Origin: Xiphophorus maculatus
Lineage: Eukaryota; Chordata; Actinopteri; Cyprinodontiformes; Poeciliidae
Reading direction: 5' to 3'
Assembly: GCF_002775205.1 (NCBI RefSeq)
Contig: NC_036448.1
Location: 2,587,498-2,651,497 of the forward strand
DNA: 64,000 bases
Position numbers and translations under genes: made by a program. Of this stretch, positions 49,634 to 61,890 are shown piece after piece. Numbering within the stretch: the first letter of the stretch is position 1; each line of letters opens with the position of its first letter. The notes under the pieces are model-generated. The model was not told where the DNA came from, ran no database searches, and saw nothing but the letters and a program-made list of their open reading frames with translations.

Positions 49634-52600
49634 ATCTACAGTAATGCCATTGAGTGAATGTCTTTATACTTACATGAAATGATTGTCGCTGCATTAAAGA
49701 ATCTCCCACCCAGCGGCGACTTTCCTTACAGAGATAGTTTCATGGAAGACTCTTCTGGACTCATGCAGTCTATAACGCCATTGGACGTGGTCTCCCTTTC
49801 CCTGGATTTTCCTCTAATTAAGGAAATGCGTGTGTGAGGCCAACTCTTAGCAGCAATGACAAAGCTAAAGCTTCTCAGAATAACCAGAATCCCTTTGCTT
49901 TCCCTCAAACATCTGTCTTTATGGCAGAAATTCCAGCCGTATCAGCTCTGTGCCAGACAATCAGACTCTGATCTAGAGCTGGATTTAGAAGATCGAGAGC
50001 CGAGGAAAAGACAGATGTAAAGTTCACGGAGCTAGTTAAAAACCTGCAACATTACAGGTGAATATTTAAACAACATAACTATTTAATGTATTTTTTTTAA
50101 CGCTTTTTTCTTTTACTCCTTAAAACATCATTTACTGAAGGTTTTTCTCAATCACAATGCCACACTGTGAGTTTTTCCTCGACTCTGTGACACTTTCGAT
50201 GAGTTGCCTTCATTAACACCCTCAATTACCTTCGCCTCTTTGGCTGCATTCCCAGCTAATAGAGCTAACCCAGAGCTAATGAAGCAAATAGTTGGGACAA
50301 TTTAGTCATTAGAGATAATTAAGACAATCCAATGCAATCCAACCCAGAGCAGGACAGGAGAGAGAGGGAGAGAAGCCACCAAACGAAACATCATTCTCAG
50401 CAGAATCAGCCAGAGCAAGCACAATTCGTCAGCCTGGATTGTGTGAATCGTTCCCCCCGGTGGTATTGTTCATAATACTTGAATTATTATAAGGCTGATC
50501 AGCAGCTGGCTGCAGGCAGCTCCGGTTCCCCCATGCAGGGATTACACCTGGCCTCAGGAGGGGGAAAATGTTTCCTAAAGAGGCACACAGACAGAGGAGA
50601 CGCGATGCATTCCACCACAATAAAGCAGAAATCCTCTTCTTCACAGCGTATTACAGGAATGAACATAAGGGATTGTGTCATTGTTGGCTCATAATCTGGC
50701 TTTAAACTCCTTGTTTTACAAATGGGTCTCTTTAAAAAGCTTTTTTTTTTCTTTTTTTGTCCAGATCTTTTTCCCCCTCTTGTTCATCATCCTGTGTTTA
50801 CCTGCTGTTTCCTCATCAGCAGTTTTTACCGTTTCTTTGTCTGCTCAGATGGCATTATTTTTTTGAGAAGTCTTTTATCATGTTTAACACACACACACAA
50901 AAAAATCAATCTGTAGGGTTTTATCTTTGTATGTAAAGTGCATCTCTTTCTTATTAGCTTGTAAAGATAGTGTCACAGAAATAGAAGATAGCTGTTGAGG
51001 TGTATTGATTTTGGAAATACCATCCCAGATGAGGGTAAAACTCTAACATGGCTGCCTTTCTTTCTTTTATCTTTCATTTAACAGAACAAGCAGCCTGTGA
51101 GAAGCAAGTCCTGACAGAAAAACCCAAGTTCCCATGATCTCTTGTATCTTCTGTCATTACAGAGGAATATTTTATTGATATTCATGGTAGAATTAAGAAA
51201 TTCTAGGATGGATCTAAACTTCTTTCCTTTTCATTGGAAGAACTAATCTAATCTGGAGACTTAAACGAAAAGGGCAGTATTATGTATTTTCCAGACACAT
51301 AGTGGCATTGGAGGCTACAATCAAGTAGCTGTGTTAGCTTCAGTTATTATAAAATTCTGACTTCAAAATTCTGACTTCAGGGGGGCATTTAAATTTTTTT
51401 TTTCTGTTTTGGAACTTTGAAATTCCGACATACAGTATATAGCTCAGCTGAAGGAAGCAGGATGTAATTTTTAAGTCACTCAGTCATGATGCAGCTGATT
51501 CAACAAAAGATGCTCAGAGAGTCGGAATGTAAAAGATGCTCTGGCAGGATTGGCCAGGAAGAATTTTCAGGCCACAGACAGTTTGACACAAAGGAGGGAT
51601 ATGTGATGTGACATGTTGTTTTGAATAGGAATTTTGATTTCAACAACCTTACAGAATTTTGCAACAGTTTCATAAATTAAACTGACTTTTGGGTGCCCCC
51701 TTTCTGCAGGAATGAGGAGAAAACCTTAGCAGGTGAATCTCACATATTGGAAGGCAGGAGGTGTTTGTGGTTTAGCTGAATACCTGCTGACTTTAGTTTA
51801 AAACTGTAATTTTATTTCTTTTACCGCTTGCCCATGCTTCCTGTTGGCTTTAGTTATTAAAAGCTACAGAATTTTGTTTAGAAACACATCATGGCACAAA
51901 GACTGCTCACAAATCTTATTTCTTGCTTATGCTGTTGAAAAGTTCTGCCCCCTCTGCAAAAGATCCAGAATGTGGTGCAGACATAAAAATATATTACTAA
52001 TGACAAAAAAAGAACAGCACAATTCAACATTAAAAATATTTTTTCTTCTTTTTGTGATAGTTTGGTTTTGCCATGAATCCGGTCTGTGTATAGGGATTAG
52101 CAACAGTATTCATACAGTTGAAGTTTTGCTCATTACCACCAGATACTACACTGCAGTTTTAATGACTTTCTTCGCCATAACTGTAAAGAAAGTTAAACTT
52201 GGTTTTGAAAGTGTCTTAATACTGGAAAACTAACAATGTGCAATGCATTTGTATCCAGTTCCGAAAGTCAATACTCGCATTTTTCAGACTATAAGTTGTT
52301 CTGGAGTTTAACTCACAAAAAATGCAGATTGGAGTCGCATTGATTTAGACCTTGTTGAATATGAGGGGAAGCTATTCTATGTTGATGATATGATTTGGTG
52401 ACACATTGTGTTCAGTTGCTTTTCAACAAACTAACGGAAACTGTAGAGTTTGTCTCCGAAATCTGCTGGAAAAGCTCCACTCCACCAGTGAAGTGCACAG
52501 TGCAGCGGAGCGAAGCGGAGACGCATGCAGGGAGGCAGTTTCATGGCATGAACAGTAATATCACAAAGGCCCGCCTGAATTCAGATATTCTGAGTGGAAG

Positions 52601-53202
52601 GGTGGGGGCAGAGCAGCAGCGTGTGGAGTGAATGTCTAATGTCCAGTCAACTGTTTCCCCCACCTGAGCCATGGGTTTCTGCAGCTCCTCCAGAGTTACC
52701 ACAAGACTTTTGGCTCCTTTGCTGATTAATGCTATTTTTCCATTTCTGGGTCATTTGAGAGATTTTTACTTGCCAAAATCTGAAGCTCTGTATAATTTTC
52801 TTTCTACCTCACAATGATGCTCTATTTTGAGTTTTGAAATGTATTGTTGAATTTAAATCAAAATTTTGTTTTAAATGTGAAAACTTGTTTATTCAGACTG
52901 TTATTTATTTAAAGCTTCACCTTTCTCTCTGGCTAACAAGCAGTAATGAAGTCATTCTGACAACCAGTGGAACCGCAGGAGCTCTCCATCGGGTTTTTGT
53001 TAGGACTGATTCATTTGGGTGATTGAGACTCATGACAGATTCGTTAGCAGAGGCTCTGCGGCTGATGGATACGGCTTACTTCGGGTGGACCGAAATGATT
53101 TATGGGATATCAATGTTTTGGAGTGCTTAACTGACTCAAACTGATATGAATGAGAAGTCTGATGGAGTCTTTAAATCAAACAGTAATTTTGGATTATTAG
53201 GA
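49634..53202. other. Gene-free stretch, possible enhancer at its left
   Basis: The part 49900-50430 is complex, with CCCAGCTAATAGAGC, GAGCTAATGAAGC, GATAATTAAGAC and two CAATCCAA words that suit K50 homeodomain sites; it is a candidate regulatory element. The rest is AT-rich with no recognised exon. A partial family-1 element is at about 51261-51360. Confidence 0.4.
51261..51360 (-). mobile_element. TTAA-flanked short element (copy F, partial)
   Basis: AAAAGGGCAGTATTATG at 51268, followed by TTTTCCAGACACATAGTGGC and AATCAAGTAGCTGTGTTA, matches the start of copy E at 63579. A TTAAAC word lies just before. The rest of the element is missing. Confidence 0.55.
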
Positions 53203-53210
53203 GTTATACC

Positions 53211-55831
53211 CAGGCACGTGCAGAGGGGGCGGGCGAAGGGGGCTTGAGCCCCTGCCCCTTTTATCCTTGATGCCCCTACTGCCCTTTTTGAATTTTTTTT
53301 TTTTTTCAAAAAAAAATTTTTTTTAATTTTTTATTTTGTTAATCTGTATGTCAGAAGGCCTGCTTGTGCCCCTCAACAATAATATTTAGCTAAATATAAT
53401 AATTTAGCAAAATAAACTAGTCTGGCTGCCCTCAGTCTAATAATGATTCTCAGTTTCTCTGCCTCCATGTTGTTCAGACACCGGGTCCACGGTGAGGGGG
53501 GCGGATCGAGTTCCCCCTCAAAAAGTCATAGCACCCCCAGAAAATATTAAATTACATTTTTTTTAAATCTGATTTAACATTATTTATATGTAGCTGTTGC
53601 AGCATTTTCATCAAAAGACACAAAATAAAAATAAATTATTATATACTGAGTTAAAAAAAACAACAAAAAAAAACATCCCACAAGAGGATTTGAACTTTGT
53701 CTATACGTATTATCACTTCCAGGAAACAATTGAAATGATGCTGGCTCCGCCCCCATGCAGACGTGGAGCAATCCTCCCCCAATCATTCCAGGGTATTTGT
53801 CAGCAACTGACCAATCGGCGGTCGCAATTTGTCAGAAAGTGTACATACCTTATCTAGATGAACTGACTTTGACAATATTGACAGTGTTTATCATAGCAAA
53901 CTACCATATGTTAGTCAGCACAAAGGTAACCGGTAGTAAGCATAACATGTTTTTATCATAATAGTGATAGTCAGATGAAGCCCTGTAGCGCTTCATTAGG
54001 CAATTAAATAAACACAAGTTAATTAAAAATAAATAAATAAAAAACAAATATGACAATATGACCCTTTGCACTTGATGTCACTGTCTCCACCACGATGGAT
54101 GTTCCACACCTATGCTCTCTTGGAAAGTCTGTCAAAATGCGTACATGTGGTAGCCTAATATCACTTTTATTTAGTTAATTTCGCAGTAAAATGCCCACAA
54201 GGTGCTGCACGGTCGGTTGCACAAACAGACAACGGTCAAAACCAAGCTTGGCAATTTTTCTTAACGAGGAAAGATGCGGCGATGGACGCAGCCGTCAATC
54301 ATAATGACTGGCAGCGTTTGGTGTAATCACGGATTTACAGCGAACACTTTACACAAGGTAAGAAGGTTAACGTTCATATACTTTATAAGTAAGTAAGATT
54401 AGAAAAATATCAAATATCGCATTATGGAGAAGATAGTGTCTAACCATCAGTAACCATGGAAACAGTGCCACGCCGTCATGTAGGCTAGTATGTATGGAAA
54501 AAAATTACTAGTGTCTCGTTTTCGGTACGCTTTTAAGTTGCTCCGGATCAAGGGGAAACTCTGTTTATGACACAGTGACATAAAGCATGTGGTGTGAATT
54601 CAGGCAAAGTTGGTAATTTCATCAGGGCCGGCCCAAGCCTCCATGGGGCCCTAAGCAAAATTTGGTTTTGGGGCCCTCTAGTTCTGCTAACAATGTGGAC
54701 TGGCTGCAATCAGCAGTCCGATCATTAGATCATTCACACACCTGCTATAAACTTATTGCATCACTGGCAGTGCTGTTTACACTATGTAAACGGCACTGCC
54801 AGAGACAGACACATCAACTGGTCGATATATAATGTATTGACCAGTTGATTTCTGGGTGCCGATTTTCTTTATTTTGGGGGATCGTGATCAGCCGATACTT
54901 ACATGTGAAGCCCATCTTATCCCCTAATCTCATCTTCGTCAGTAAAGGTTTAAAAATCAGCCTCTGTCCTCTCCTGCTCTGCAGTGAGAGATTTGACTGA
55001 CAGACCGACCCACCAGGTCAGATCTGCAAGTTTACAGTTAACAATATTCACCCCACTGATGCCAACTCAATGACTTTCTTGCTATATTTAGCAACAAGAC
55101 AACAAAATTCATAACAGCCAAAATCAAAATCAGCTGGTCAGGCTTTTTAAAAGATCTGTAATCAGGAATCGGCCAGAAAACTGCAATTGTTGCAGCTCTA
55201 CACACATATTCATGACATTCTTTGATTAAATACATTTCTCTTAAGCGTTACTGCAATAGCTAAAAATTTTATTTATACCAGGTGTGTCTTTCTCCCCTGA
55301 GGATGTGGACCGGTTCCAGTACTGGACTGATTCTGAGTCTTCAAATGATTTTAACAGAAGTTTCACATAACATAGAAGTTGATGTAAAAATAATGTTTGT
55401 TTTAGCCACAAAATGATTTTGCTCAGCAGCAAACAACATGTCCCCAACTACAGCATAGAGCAGCTCATCGATGTAGCAGCTATATAGCCTGACATAAAAA
55501 CATTTTGCTAGACAATGTCAAACATTGAGAAGTTTTAATTATTGCTATCAAACGTTATCAAACACGGCGTTTTGTCAGCTCCGGTTAAGATCAACTCAGA
55601 CCTCCAGGACTGTCAGCAGCAAAAACTGCAACTTTGTACCTGTTGGGGAAAATATATTACATTTGCTTTGCATTGTTCCCGCATGATGGCAATGATATAG
55701 TAGGATCCAATTAAATTCTTGATTATTATGGGTTGTTGCTATGTTGTTGTACGGTGTTTCAAGATCTCGTTCAATATGCCTTTTTTTTTACTTTAAGCCC
55801 CTGCCCCTCCAAAGGTCTCTGCACAGCCCTG
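53211..55831 (+). mobile_element. Degraded THAP-domain DNA transposon, 2.6 kb
   Basis: The element is framed by an exact 8-bp direct repeat GTTATACC (53203-53210 and 55832-55839). Its ends pair: CAGGCACGTGCAGAG on the left against CAGGGCTGTGCAGAG on the complement of the right, 12 of 15 identical, with further pairing of AGCCCCTGCCCC. Inside, 54191-54357 is a broken THAP zinc-finger exon. THAP elements with 8-bp duplications fit the P superfamily (THAP9 relatives); hAT is the alternative. Other repeats seem nested inside, for example a GGGCCGGCCCAAGCC piece near 54625 and another at about 54830-55200. No intact transposase is left. Confidence 0.7.
54191..54357 (+). pseudogene. Fossil THAP zinc-finger exon
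   Basis: It starts MPTRCCTVGC, the usual THAP opening with the first two zinc cysteines. After about 30 codons the frame breaks (54270-54290). The continuation, in another frame, has AVNHNDWQRLV and then SRIYSEHFTQ. In intact THAP domains the third zinc ligand is the Cys of CSEHF; here it is Tyr. A TAA stop also interrupts it. It ends at a good donor, ACACAAG then GTAAGAAGG. It cannot bind zinc or be translated whole. Confidence 0.7.
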
Positions 55832-55839
55832 GTTATACC

Positions 55840-56124
55840 TCTGCTAAAACCTCTGATTCCAGTCAGCTGATTCCTCCTCAGCTCCTGCTTCAGTTCTTCC
55901 AGCCTGATCCTCCTGCTCCTCCTGCTCTGCTCCCTCTACTGCCTCTGAATGGAGTCTTGCTGGGCCCAACTGACTGTGTAACTAGTGGGCCGGCCCTTCA
56001 CAGTGGGGTGTGGGATTGTTAGAGAGGCTGTGTTTACATTTGGTTGAACTGTATGTTTTTGCCACGAGCGCCATGGATTCATCCTGCGTCCTCAGATTTA
56101 AAACTGATTGCTGTCACCACCGTT

Positions 56125-56177
<53 letters not shown>

Positions 56178-56186
56178 CTGCACGCC

Positions 56187-56229
<43 letters not shown>

Positions 56230-56498
56230 CCACGCCCACGCACGCATGCACACGCCAACCATCCTATCACCTCTCAGTGTTTCTCCACAGCAGGGAGTAG
56301 GAGGAGGAGGCTAATGGATATGTTTGTTTACCTATTTGTCCTTGACATGATCAATCGATCAACTTGCTAATTCACTGTCACTGTGGACTCATTACATTTC
56401 CATTTAAATAGATTTCTTTGACGCTTCATCTTGGACTTGTCTTTCCTTTGAATGCATGGATGTACAGTAAGGATGTTTGTAAGCCAGCTCATTATTAT
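55840..56498. other. Non-coding stretch with microsatellite
   Basis: No recognised exon. A Leu- and Pro-rich open frame at 55741-56022 has low-complexity codons and no domain. Confidence 0.5.
56128..56260. repeat. CA microsatellite
   Basis: Two long CA runs (56128-56175 and 56190-56228) are separated by a CGCCTGCACGCCAA interruption and followed by a CACGC-type tail. Confidence 0.95.
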
Positions 56499-57010
56499 TT
56501 AAAGGGGCAATGTTATATAAAATCAACTTTTTTGAGCTTTTGTTATGTTGTAACATTATTCCCTCATCAAAACATACCTGGAATGTTGGCTTAATTCTTT
56601 AATGCATGTTTGAGAAATCCCTTAACCTCTCATAGCATCCATTCAGCAATGCAAAATGCCTGCATGGACCTAGCCCCGCCTTCCAGGATGAAGCTCCTCC
56701 TCTGAGCACTTAAACACCTGGTGGAGCTGTGCATCTGCTGAGCTCATTGTAGGTGCTTTTTCTCAGTATTATGCTGGTAAAAACATTGTTAAAGGATAAA
56801 TAGAGGAGCCATGTTGTAAAAGAAATTTCTGACTCTGATTGGTTGTTTTTGACTGGGAGAGGTGCAATAGTAACTTTGGGAGGAGTTGGAGGAGAATAAT
56901 CTTTTCACAGATTATTGGTCAACATATTACACAGTCACAACATGGAGATAATTTCAATAAATATGTAAAAAACATGTATTTTTTATAGATGTTACATACT
57001 GCAGCTATAA
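56499..57010 (+). mobile_element. TTAA-flanked short element (copy C)
   Basis: The left end is TTAAAGGGGCAATGTTATAT. The body shares GCATGTTTGAGAAATCCC, TAGCCCCGCCTT and CACCTGGTGGAGCTG with copy D. The right end has decayed (ACATACTGCAGCTATAA). Confidence 0.75.
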
Positions 57011-57813
57011 TGGATGATTGGACTCAGAGATACAGGAGCCAATGCCCCCTTTTCTGTGACGTCTTCTGGGACTCAGTTTTTTCATTGGCTTGTTTGGCCA
57101 TAATAGGCTTTATATGATGACTCTTCACCTCTGTCAGATCCTGCCATGATCCATACAGAAACACACATTCATCACTACCAACACACACCGGCGCACGGTT
57201 CCAATCAATAGCCATAAATTTGATCCTTGACAAGCTGACACCTGCACCCTGTTTCTCCTGACCACTCCTAAGGTAACCCGCACCCACAGACGAGCACTTT
57301 TCTTCCCCTTCTCTCTCCTTCCTTCCCCTGACACACTTGTCAAGGACCTCGTTGACCTCTGACCCTGCCCCACTTGACAAAGTTATTGATTTCTCTTTTT
57401 TTTTTCCTGACGACCCCCTGAATCCGGGATGAAAAAAGACGAGAGCCAGGGAATTAGTCTCCACAGTCAGGTAAAATGTTTGGGAAGCTGGGGATGACGA
57501 GGAAGGATCGATGCTCTGATGGCTGAGCTTGCAGAATTAGAAACAACAGTCAGCCATGGAGAAAATCATCAGCGCTGGAGGAAAGAACAGACTGGGAGAG
57601 GCTGAAAGAGGTGGAAAGATTTTGTTGTATTTTTTGTCAATTTAACTGTAAATTACTGTTAGTGTACCAAGCCTATGAAAACCTTTTCACCACTTTGGAT
57701 GTTTCACCCTTTTTATTGTTATTCCAAATCAATCATGAACAACAAATTGTGACTGATTTCAATATGACAATTAAATAAAAATATTTAATATAACAAAAGT
57801 GAATGCATAACAT

Positions 57814-58240
57814 TCAGCTTTGTTTTCATTCACCGTATAATTGCACAAATTGGAATTAAGAAAATAAATTTGTTTACATTGACTTTTTTTTTAAAATTAC
57901 ATTTTTTTTATATGTTTCCGCTCTAGGATGAGGTGGTTTTTCAGGGGTATCACAATTTGTGTATTTTGCAAAACTGTAATGGAAACAATTTTTTCGCTTC
58001 ACACGAGTCACGTGATCAACAATCGGATGTTGCTGCTGGCCGAAAAAATGAAGATGTTGGGAAGTGGAATGAGGATGATGGTGCAGCATATTTTTTGATG
58101 ATTTATCACGTGACAAACTTACTCACGTGTGACTTCATTTGCGTTTCTCATTTAATTGAAACACTGCAATTGCAAAATTGTGTTTTTTCGACATCAGTGG
58201 AATATCGACAACATTTTGTAAACGTTTGTAAAGGAACTGA
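57814..58240 (+). mobile_element. Short inverted-repeat element, family 2 (copy 4)
   Basis: It shares CACACGAGTCACGTGATCAA, GGATGATGGTGCAGCAT and GACATCAGTGGAATATCGAC with the copies at 31478 and 37688. Ends are more decayed (left TTCAGCTTTGTTTTCATTC). No coding capacity. Confidence 0.65.
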
Positions 58241-58615
58241 TTTAACATTTAAAACTCACATCTCTTATTTTGTGAGCCTTTGCTGGACCTTTAGGAGCTG
58301 TAGGAGAAATATTTCCATAAAGTGCTTTAAGCCGTCAGCTCCTCTGGGCTGACCGTCACCTTAGTCTGAGAACTTTGTTGGGTGTGATCTTTTGTTCTTG
58401 CTGATCTCAGCTAAATGTACATGCAAAGTTTTCTGGGAGTTTGCTTACAGCAGGAGCCTGAACAGCCTGCACACATTGAAACTGTTGGAGTATTTGCCCC
58501 CTGTTTGTGCTAATCCAAACTGCCCCAGTGGAAGGACATTATATCGCAGGGGGGTTTTACACCTGGCAGCCCTGATGTAATACTCAGCAGAACTAGTCCT
58601 AACTTCAATGAAATA

Positions 58616-58693
58616 TACTGCTCAAAAAAATAAAGGGAACACTTTAAGTGTTAAACACCTGTTTAAGTGTTCCCTTTATTTTTTTGAGCAGTG
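58616..58693. mobile_element. Minimal Tc1-type palindromic element
   Basis: CTGCTCAAAAAAATAAAGGG at the left and its complement at the right, CCCTTTATTTTTTTGAGCAG, are the terminal repeats of a well-known fish Tc1/mariner family. Only about 78 bp are left, with AACACTTAA arms and a short centre, and a TA is present on each side. It is an extreme internal deletion. Confidence 0.75.
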
Positions 58694-58704
58694 TATATTG
58701 ATGC

Positions 58705-58830
58705 AAATTAGGGATGCACTGATATGAAAATCTGGGCCGATGTCAATATGTTGGTATTGCTGTAATGGCTGATAACTGATATTTACCCAGATATACATAT
58801 ATGATATATATTTCCCTACTCTTTTGACAC
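58705..58830. repeat. Dispersed repeat beginning AGGGATGCACTGATATG
   Basis: The wording AGGGATGCACTGATATGAAA followed by TCTGGGCCGATG is a common fish repeat start. The right end was not located. Confidence 0.4.
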
Positions 58831-59489
58831 CTTGAAAATCACAACCACGTCACTGTTTCAGTTAAACTCCCCACAGTCCTGTTTCCTTGTCACATGACCA
58901 ACCTTCGTCTTTCCGCTGCCAGAAACAAACGGCAACAAGATGCAAATTAACATCAGCTGTTGATGTCGACCAAATTTCATTTATCAAAGTTAGTGCCAAT
59001 ACATTGTGCACCCCTGATGAAAATGCATAATATGACATAATGAAGCAGCTAGCATGTTACACACATCGTCAGAATGTTAGCATCCTGATCTCAGGTTTAT
59101 TTACATCTTCACAACCAAAAGTTGAACCCCTTCGCCCTGGTGTTGGATTATAATCAGAACTTCATGAGGGATACCTCAGAGTTCATCAGACAAATAATTA
59201 GACTTTATGCAGTAGAACAAGCGATCTTTAACTCCTTGAGCTTGTTTTCTTTTCAGTTGTTCCCACCAATGTGTTTGCATTTCTCTCTCAGAGTTGGGGG
59301 CAGAAAGCTTCCTCAGCAATCATGGCTCCCTTTTAAAAACACAGCTTGCAAAAATCCTTTCTCAGTCCTCCACTCCTCATGGATCAGGTTGGAGATTTCA
59401 CAGTGGTGTTTGGAGGTGACACACTTCTACATAATCTCTTTTTCTTATTTAATTTCCCGCCATCCTCTCCTGTGATTCTACCCCTGTCA

Positions 59490-59800
59490 CTTTAGACGCA
59501 GCTGAGAGACTGATTTGGCTTCCATAATCTGTTCTCCCATTGCCCCTCCTCTACTTGGAGGAACCTTGAAATATCATATAAGGAGATTATTTCATTCGTA
59601 ATTGATTGAGTGACTCTTCAGCCCAGACCGAAATACTTCAAAGTGTATGAATTAAGACTCGGGATGGGATGACAGAGGCAGGGAGGGGCTGGAGGAGGCA
59701 TCGTGGCTCCATTAGGCTACCGCTGAGGTCGAGCTGCTGAGCCTCTTTGGCTGGCAAATAGGAGCTGAGTCTGATCCTAAGATGGCAGCAAGTTGGCTAA
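59490..59800. promoter_or_regulatory. Candidate conserved non-coding element
   Basis: Complex, repeat-poor sequence with ATTTCATTCGTAATTGATTG and GAATTAAGACTCGGGATGGG. It differs in texture from the repeats on both sides. Function is only inferred. Confidence 0.25.
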
Positions 59801-59984
59801 ACCAAGAAGTATTGGTCAGAGGATCCCCGTTTGCCGCAGAGGCTATTTGGCTACGTCTTTATTTCTGAGGCAGATTCAAACGATGTGGAAAAAGTTTGTA
59901 GAAACTTTGAGTCAACTTAGAACATCTTTTAGCACGCGGCTCTGTTTAGCTCCCCTTATGTGTTTTCTGAACATTTGGATGATA

Positions 59985-60560
59985 TTAAAGGGGCACTATA
60001 ATGTGAAATTGACTTTTTTGAGCTTTAGATCACATTGTAACATTATTCCCTCATCAAAAGCATACCTGGAGTGTTGTCTTGATTTTCATGGAAGTTTTAG
60101 AAATCCTTTAATCTGCCATGTCAACCATTCAGCTGGGTGGACCAAGGTGCAGCTCCTCCTCACAGCTGCAGTTTCCAAGCTTCCGAGCTTCTAGCTCACA
60201 GAACATCCCTCTCCTGCGACTCCCGCAGCTCCTTCAGACTAGCCAGCAGCAATTAGTAAACACCTGGTGGAACTGCGCATCTGCTGAGCTCATTGTTGGA
60301 GCTACTTCTCAGTGTAATGCTGGTAAAAACGTTGTTAAAGAATTAGTAGGGGAGCCATGTTGTGATGACTTTCTGAAGGTGGAGTTTCAGAAAGAGGAGG
60401 AGTTTTTAAAGAGACAGACATCTGATTTCAACTTAAATTACAAAGTGAAATTTCTTTTATAAATGCATAATTTTTTAGAACAACTGAAGGTAACACAGAT
60501 ACTTGATGGTGCTGTAAAAATGATAAAATGTGGCTGGAAAACATAACACTGCCACTTTAA
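59985..60560 (+). mobile_element. TTAA-flanked short element (copy D, longest)
   Basis: At 576 bp this is the longest complete copy. Left end TTAAAGGGGCACTATAATG, right end CATAACACTGCCACTTTAA. The body includes TCTGAAGGTGGAGTTTCAG and GAGTTTTTAAAGAGACAGAC. Open frames across it have no recognised domain. Confidence 0.8.
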
Positions 60561-60964
60561 GACTGCCAGGTTCATGAATCTTTTCAAAAATTTCACAAAA
60601 GAATAAATCTTTCTGCTTTCGTTTAAAACTCAAGTTTGCACAAGGTTGCTAAGACAACACGAGTATATAAATGGGGTTAAGCTGCTAACCTTTGTATGAA
60701 TCTATAAAGCGATATGTTGATGCATAAGTAGTATTAGTCCATCTACGTCTCTGCAGGCAGGTCTAAAATTGTTCTTAGAAACATTATTTCTCTTAACAAG
60801 AATAAATAAATATGGATTAGATTTTTTAGATTATTGTCAAGAATGAACTTAAGTTGTGATATATACACTTGCCACAAAGGGGACACAGCAAACATCTGGA
60901 AAAGTTGATTCCATCAACTGAACTTTTTGGCCAACATACAAAATATTAATCAGACACAGCACAA

Positions 60965-61890
60965 CTGAAGGCAACTTTATTTATATAGCACCTTTGAGCC
61001 AACGACAATCCAAAGTAATTCTACAAGGAAGTTAAAAAACAACATATAATAAGAAAAAACACATCGAACAGATTAAATTGAAACAGGTTTAAAAAAAATC
61101 TATCAATTTTTGAAAACAAGGCCACAGCAAATAGAAAGGTTTTTAATCTTGTTTTACATGAACTCAGGTTGGGCGCACTCTTACAGTGAGCAAGACATTT
61201 ATTCCAGATATGCTGACTGTCAGGAATTGAGTTTTTCTGTGTATTTATTTTGAGTTTCTGTGTTTTCTGAGTCTCCGTCTTGTCCTGTCTGCCCTTGATT
61301 GTTCCTAGGCGTGTCTCGTTCCCTGATTACCTCCTGTGTATTTAATGTCACCTGTGTCTTTGTGTCTTTGTCGGATCCTCGTCTGATGTGTGCTCGTTCT
61401 GTCGTCGTGTCCATTCGTTTATCCTGTTTGCTACCAGTGTTGAGCCTTAGCTTCCTCTCAGCTGTGCTGCCAGGTTTTTGGACTTTGGATTTGTTTTTCA
61501 TTATTAAATCATCATTTTCTCACATCTACCTGGATCCTCAGCGTCTGCCTCACCACCATCCATCACCACACTTCTTGACACTGACCTCTTGTTGTTTTTG
61601 TGACGACTCTCGCAGCAGCATTCTGGATAAGTTAACAATTATTAACTAAAAACAAAGGCATAAACAATTTTTTTTTGATGAATTGTCTAGTTCTCACAAT
61701 ATTTTTTAGGTGATAATATGCTATTGTTATTAAAAATTTGATGTGGTTGAGAAGGTTCGGATCAGGATCCATGATCACCTCCAGATTCCTGGCTTTGTCA
61801 GATCATTTTAAAATAACAGATTGAAGGCAGATGATCATTTTTAATGTATGCTCTTTTGGTCCAAAAACAAATTCTTGGGTTTTATGAGCA
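60965..61890 (-). mobile_element. L2-type LINE remnant interrupted by a solo LTR
   Basis: The left edge (TTTATTTATATAGCACC) and phrases such as ATGAACTCAGGTTGGGCGCA, then ATTTATTCCAGATATG, then GCAGCATTCTGGATAAGTT and CCAGATTCCTGGCTTTGTCAG match the complement of fish L2 3' regions, as at 48890-49290. The LTR at 61218-61580 splits it. Coding frames are lost. Confidence 0.6.
61218..61580 (+). mobile_element. Solo LTR with 5-bp target duplication
   Basis: A 363-bp unit begins TGTCAGGAATTGAG and ends CTTCTTGACA, with TGTCA/TGACA inverted tips. It is flanked by CTGAC at 61213-61217 and 61581-61585. An ATTAAA poly(A)-like signal is at about 61503, which sets the + orientation. There is no internal region, so it is a solo LTR left by recombination. 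Its family (for example Gypsy) cannot be told from this. Confidence 0.75.

Noticed and set aside
56010-56370. His-Thr repeat proteins
   Set aside because: Translation of the CA microsatellite.
57024-57464. Minus-strand frame of 146 codons
   Set aside because: Low-complexity Lys/Glu/Gly content, no known motif and no supporting exon structure.
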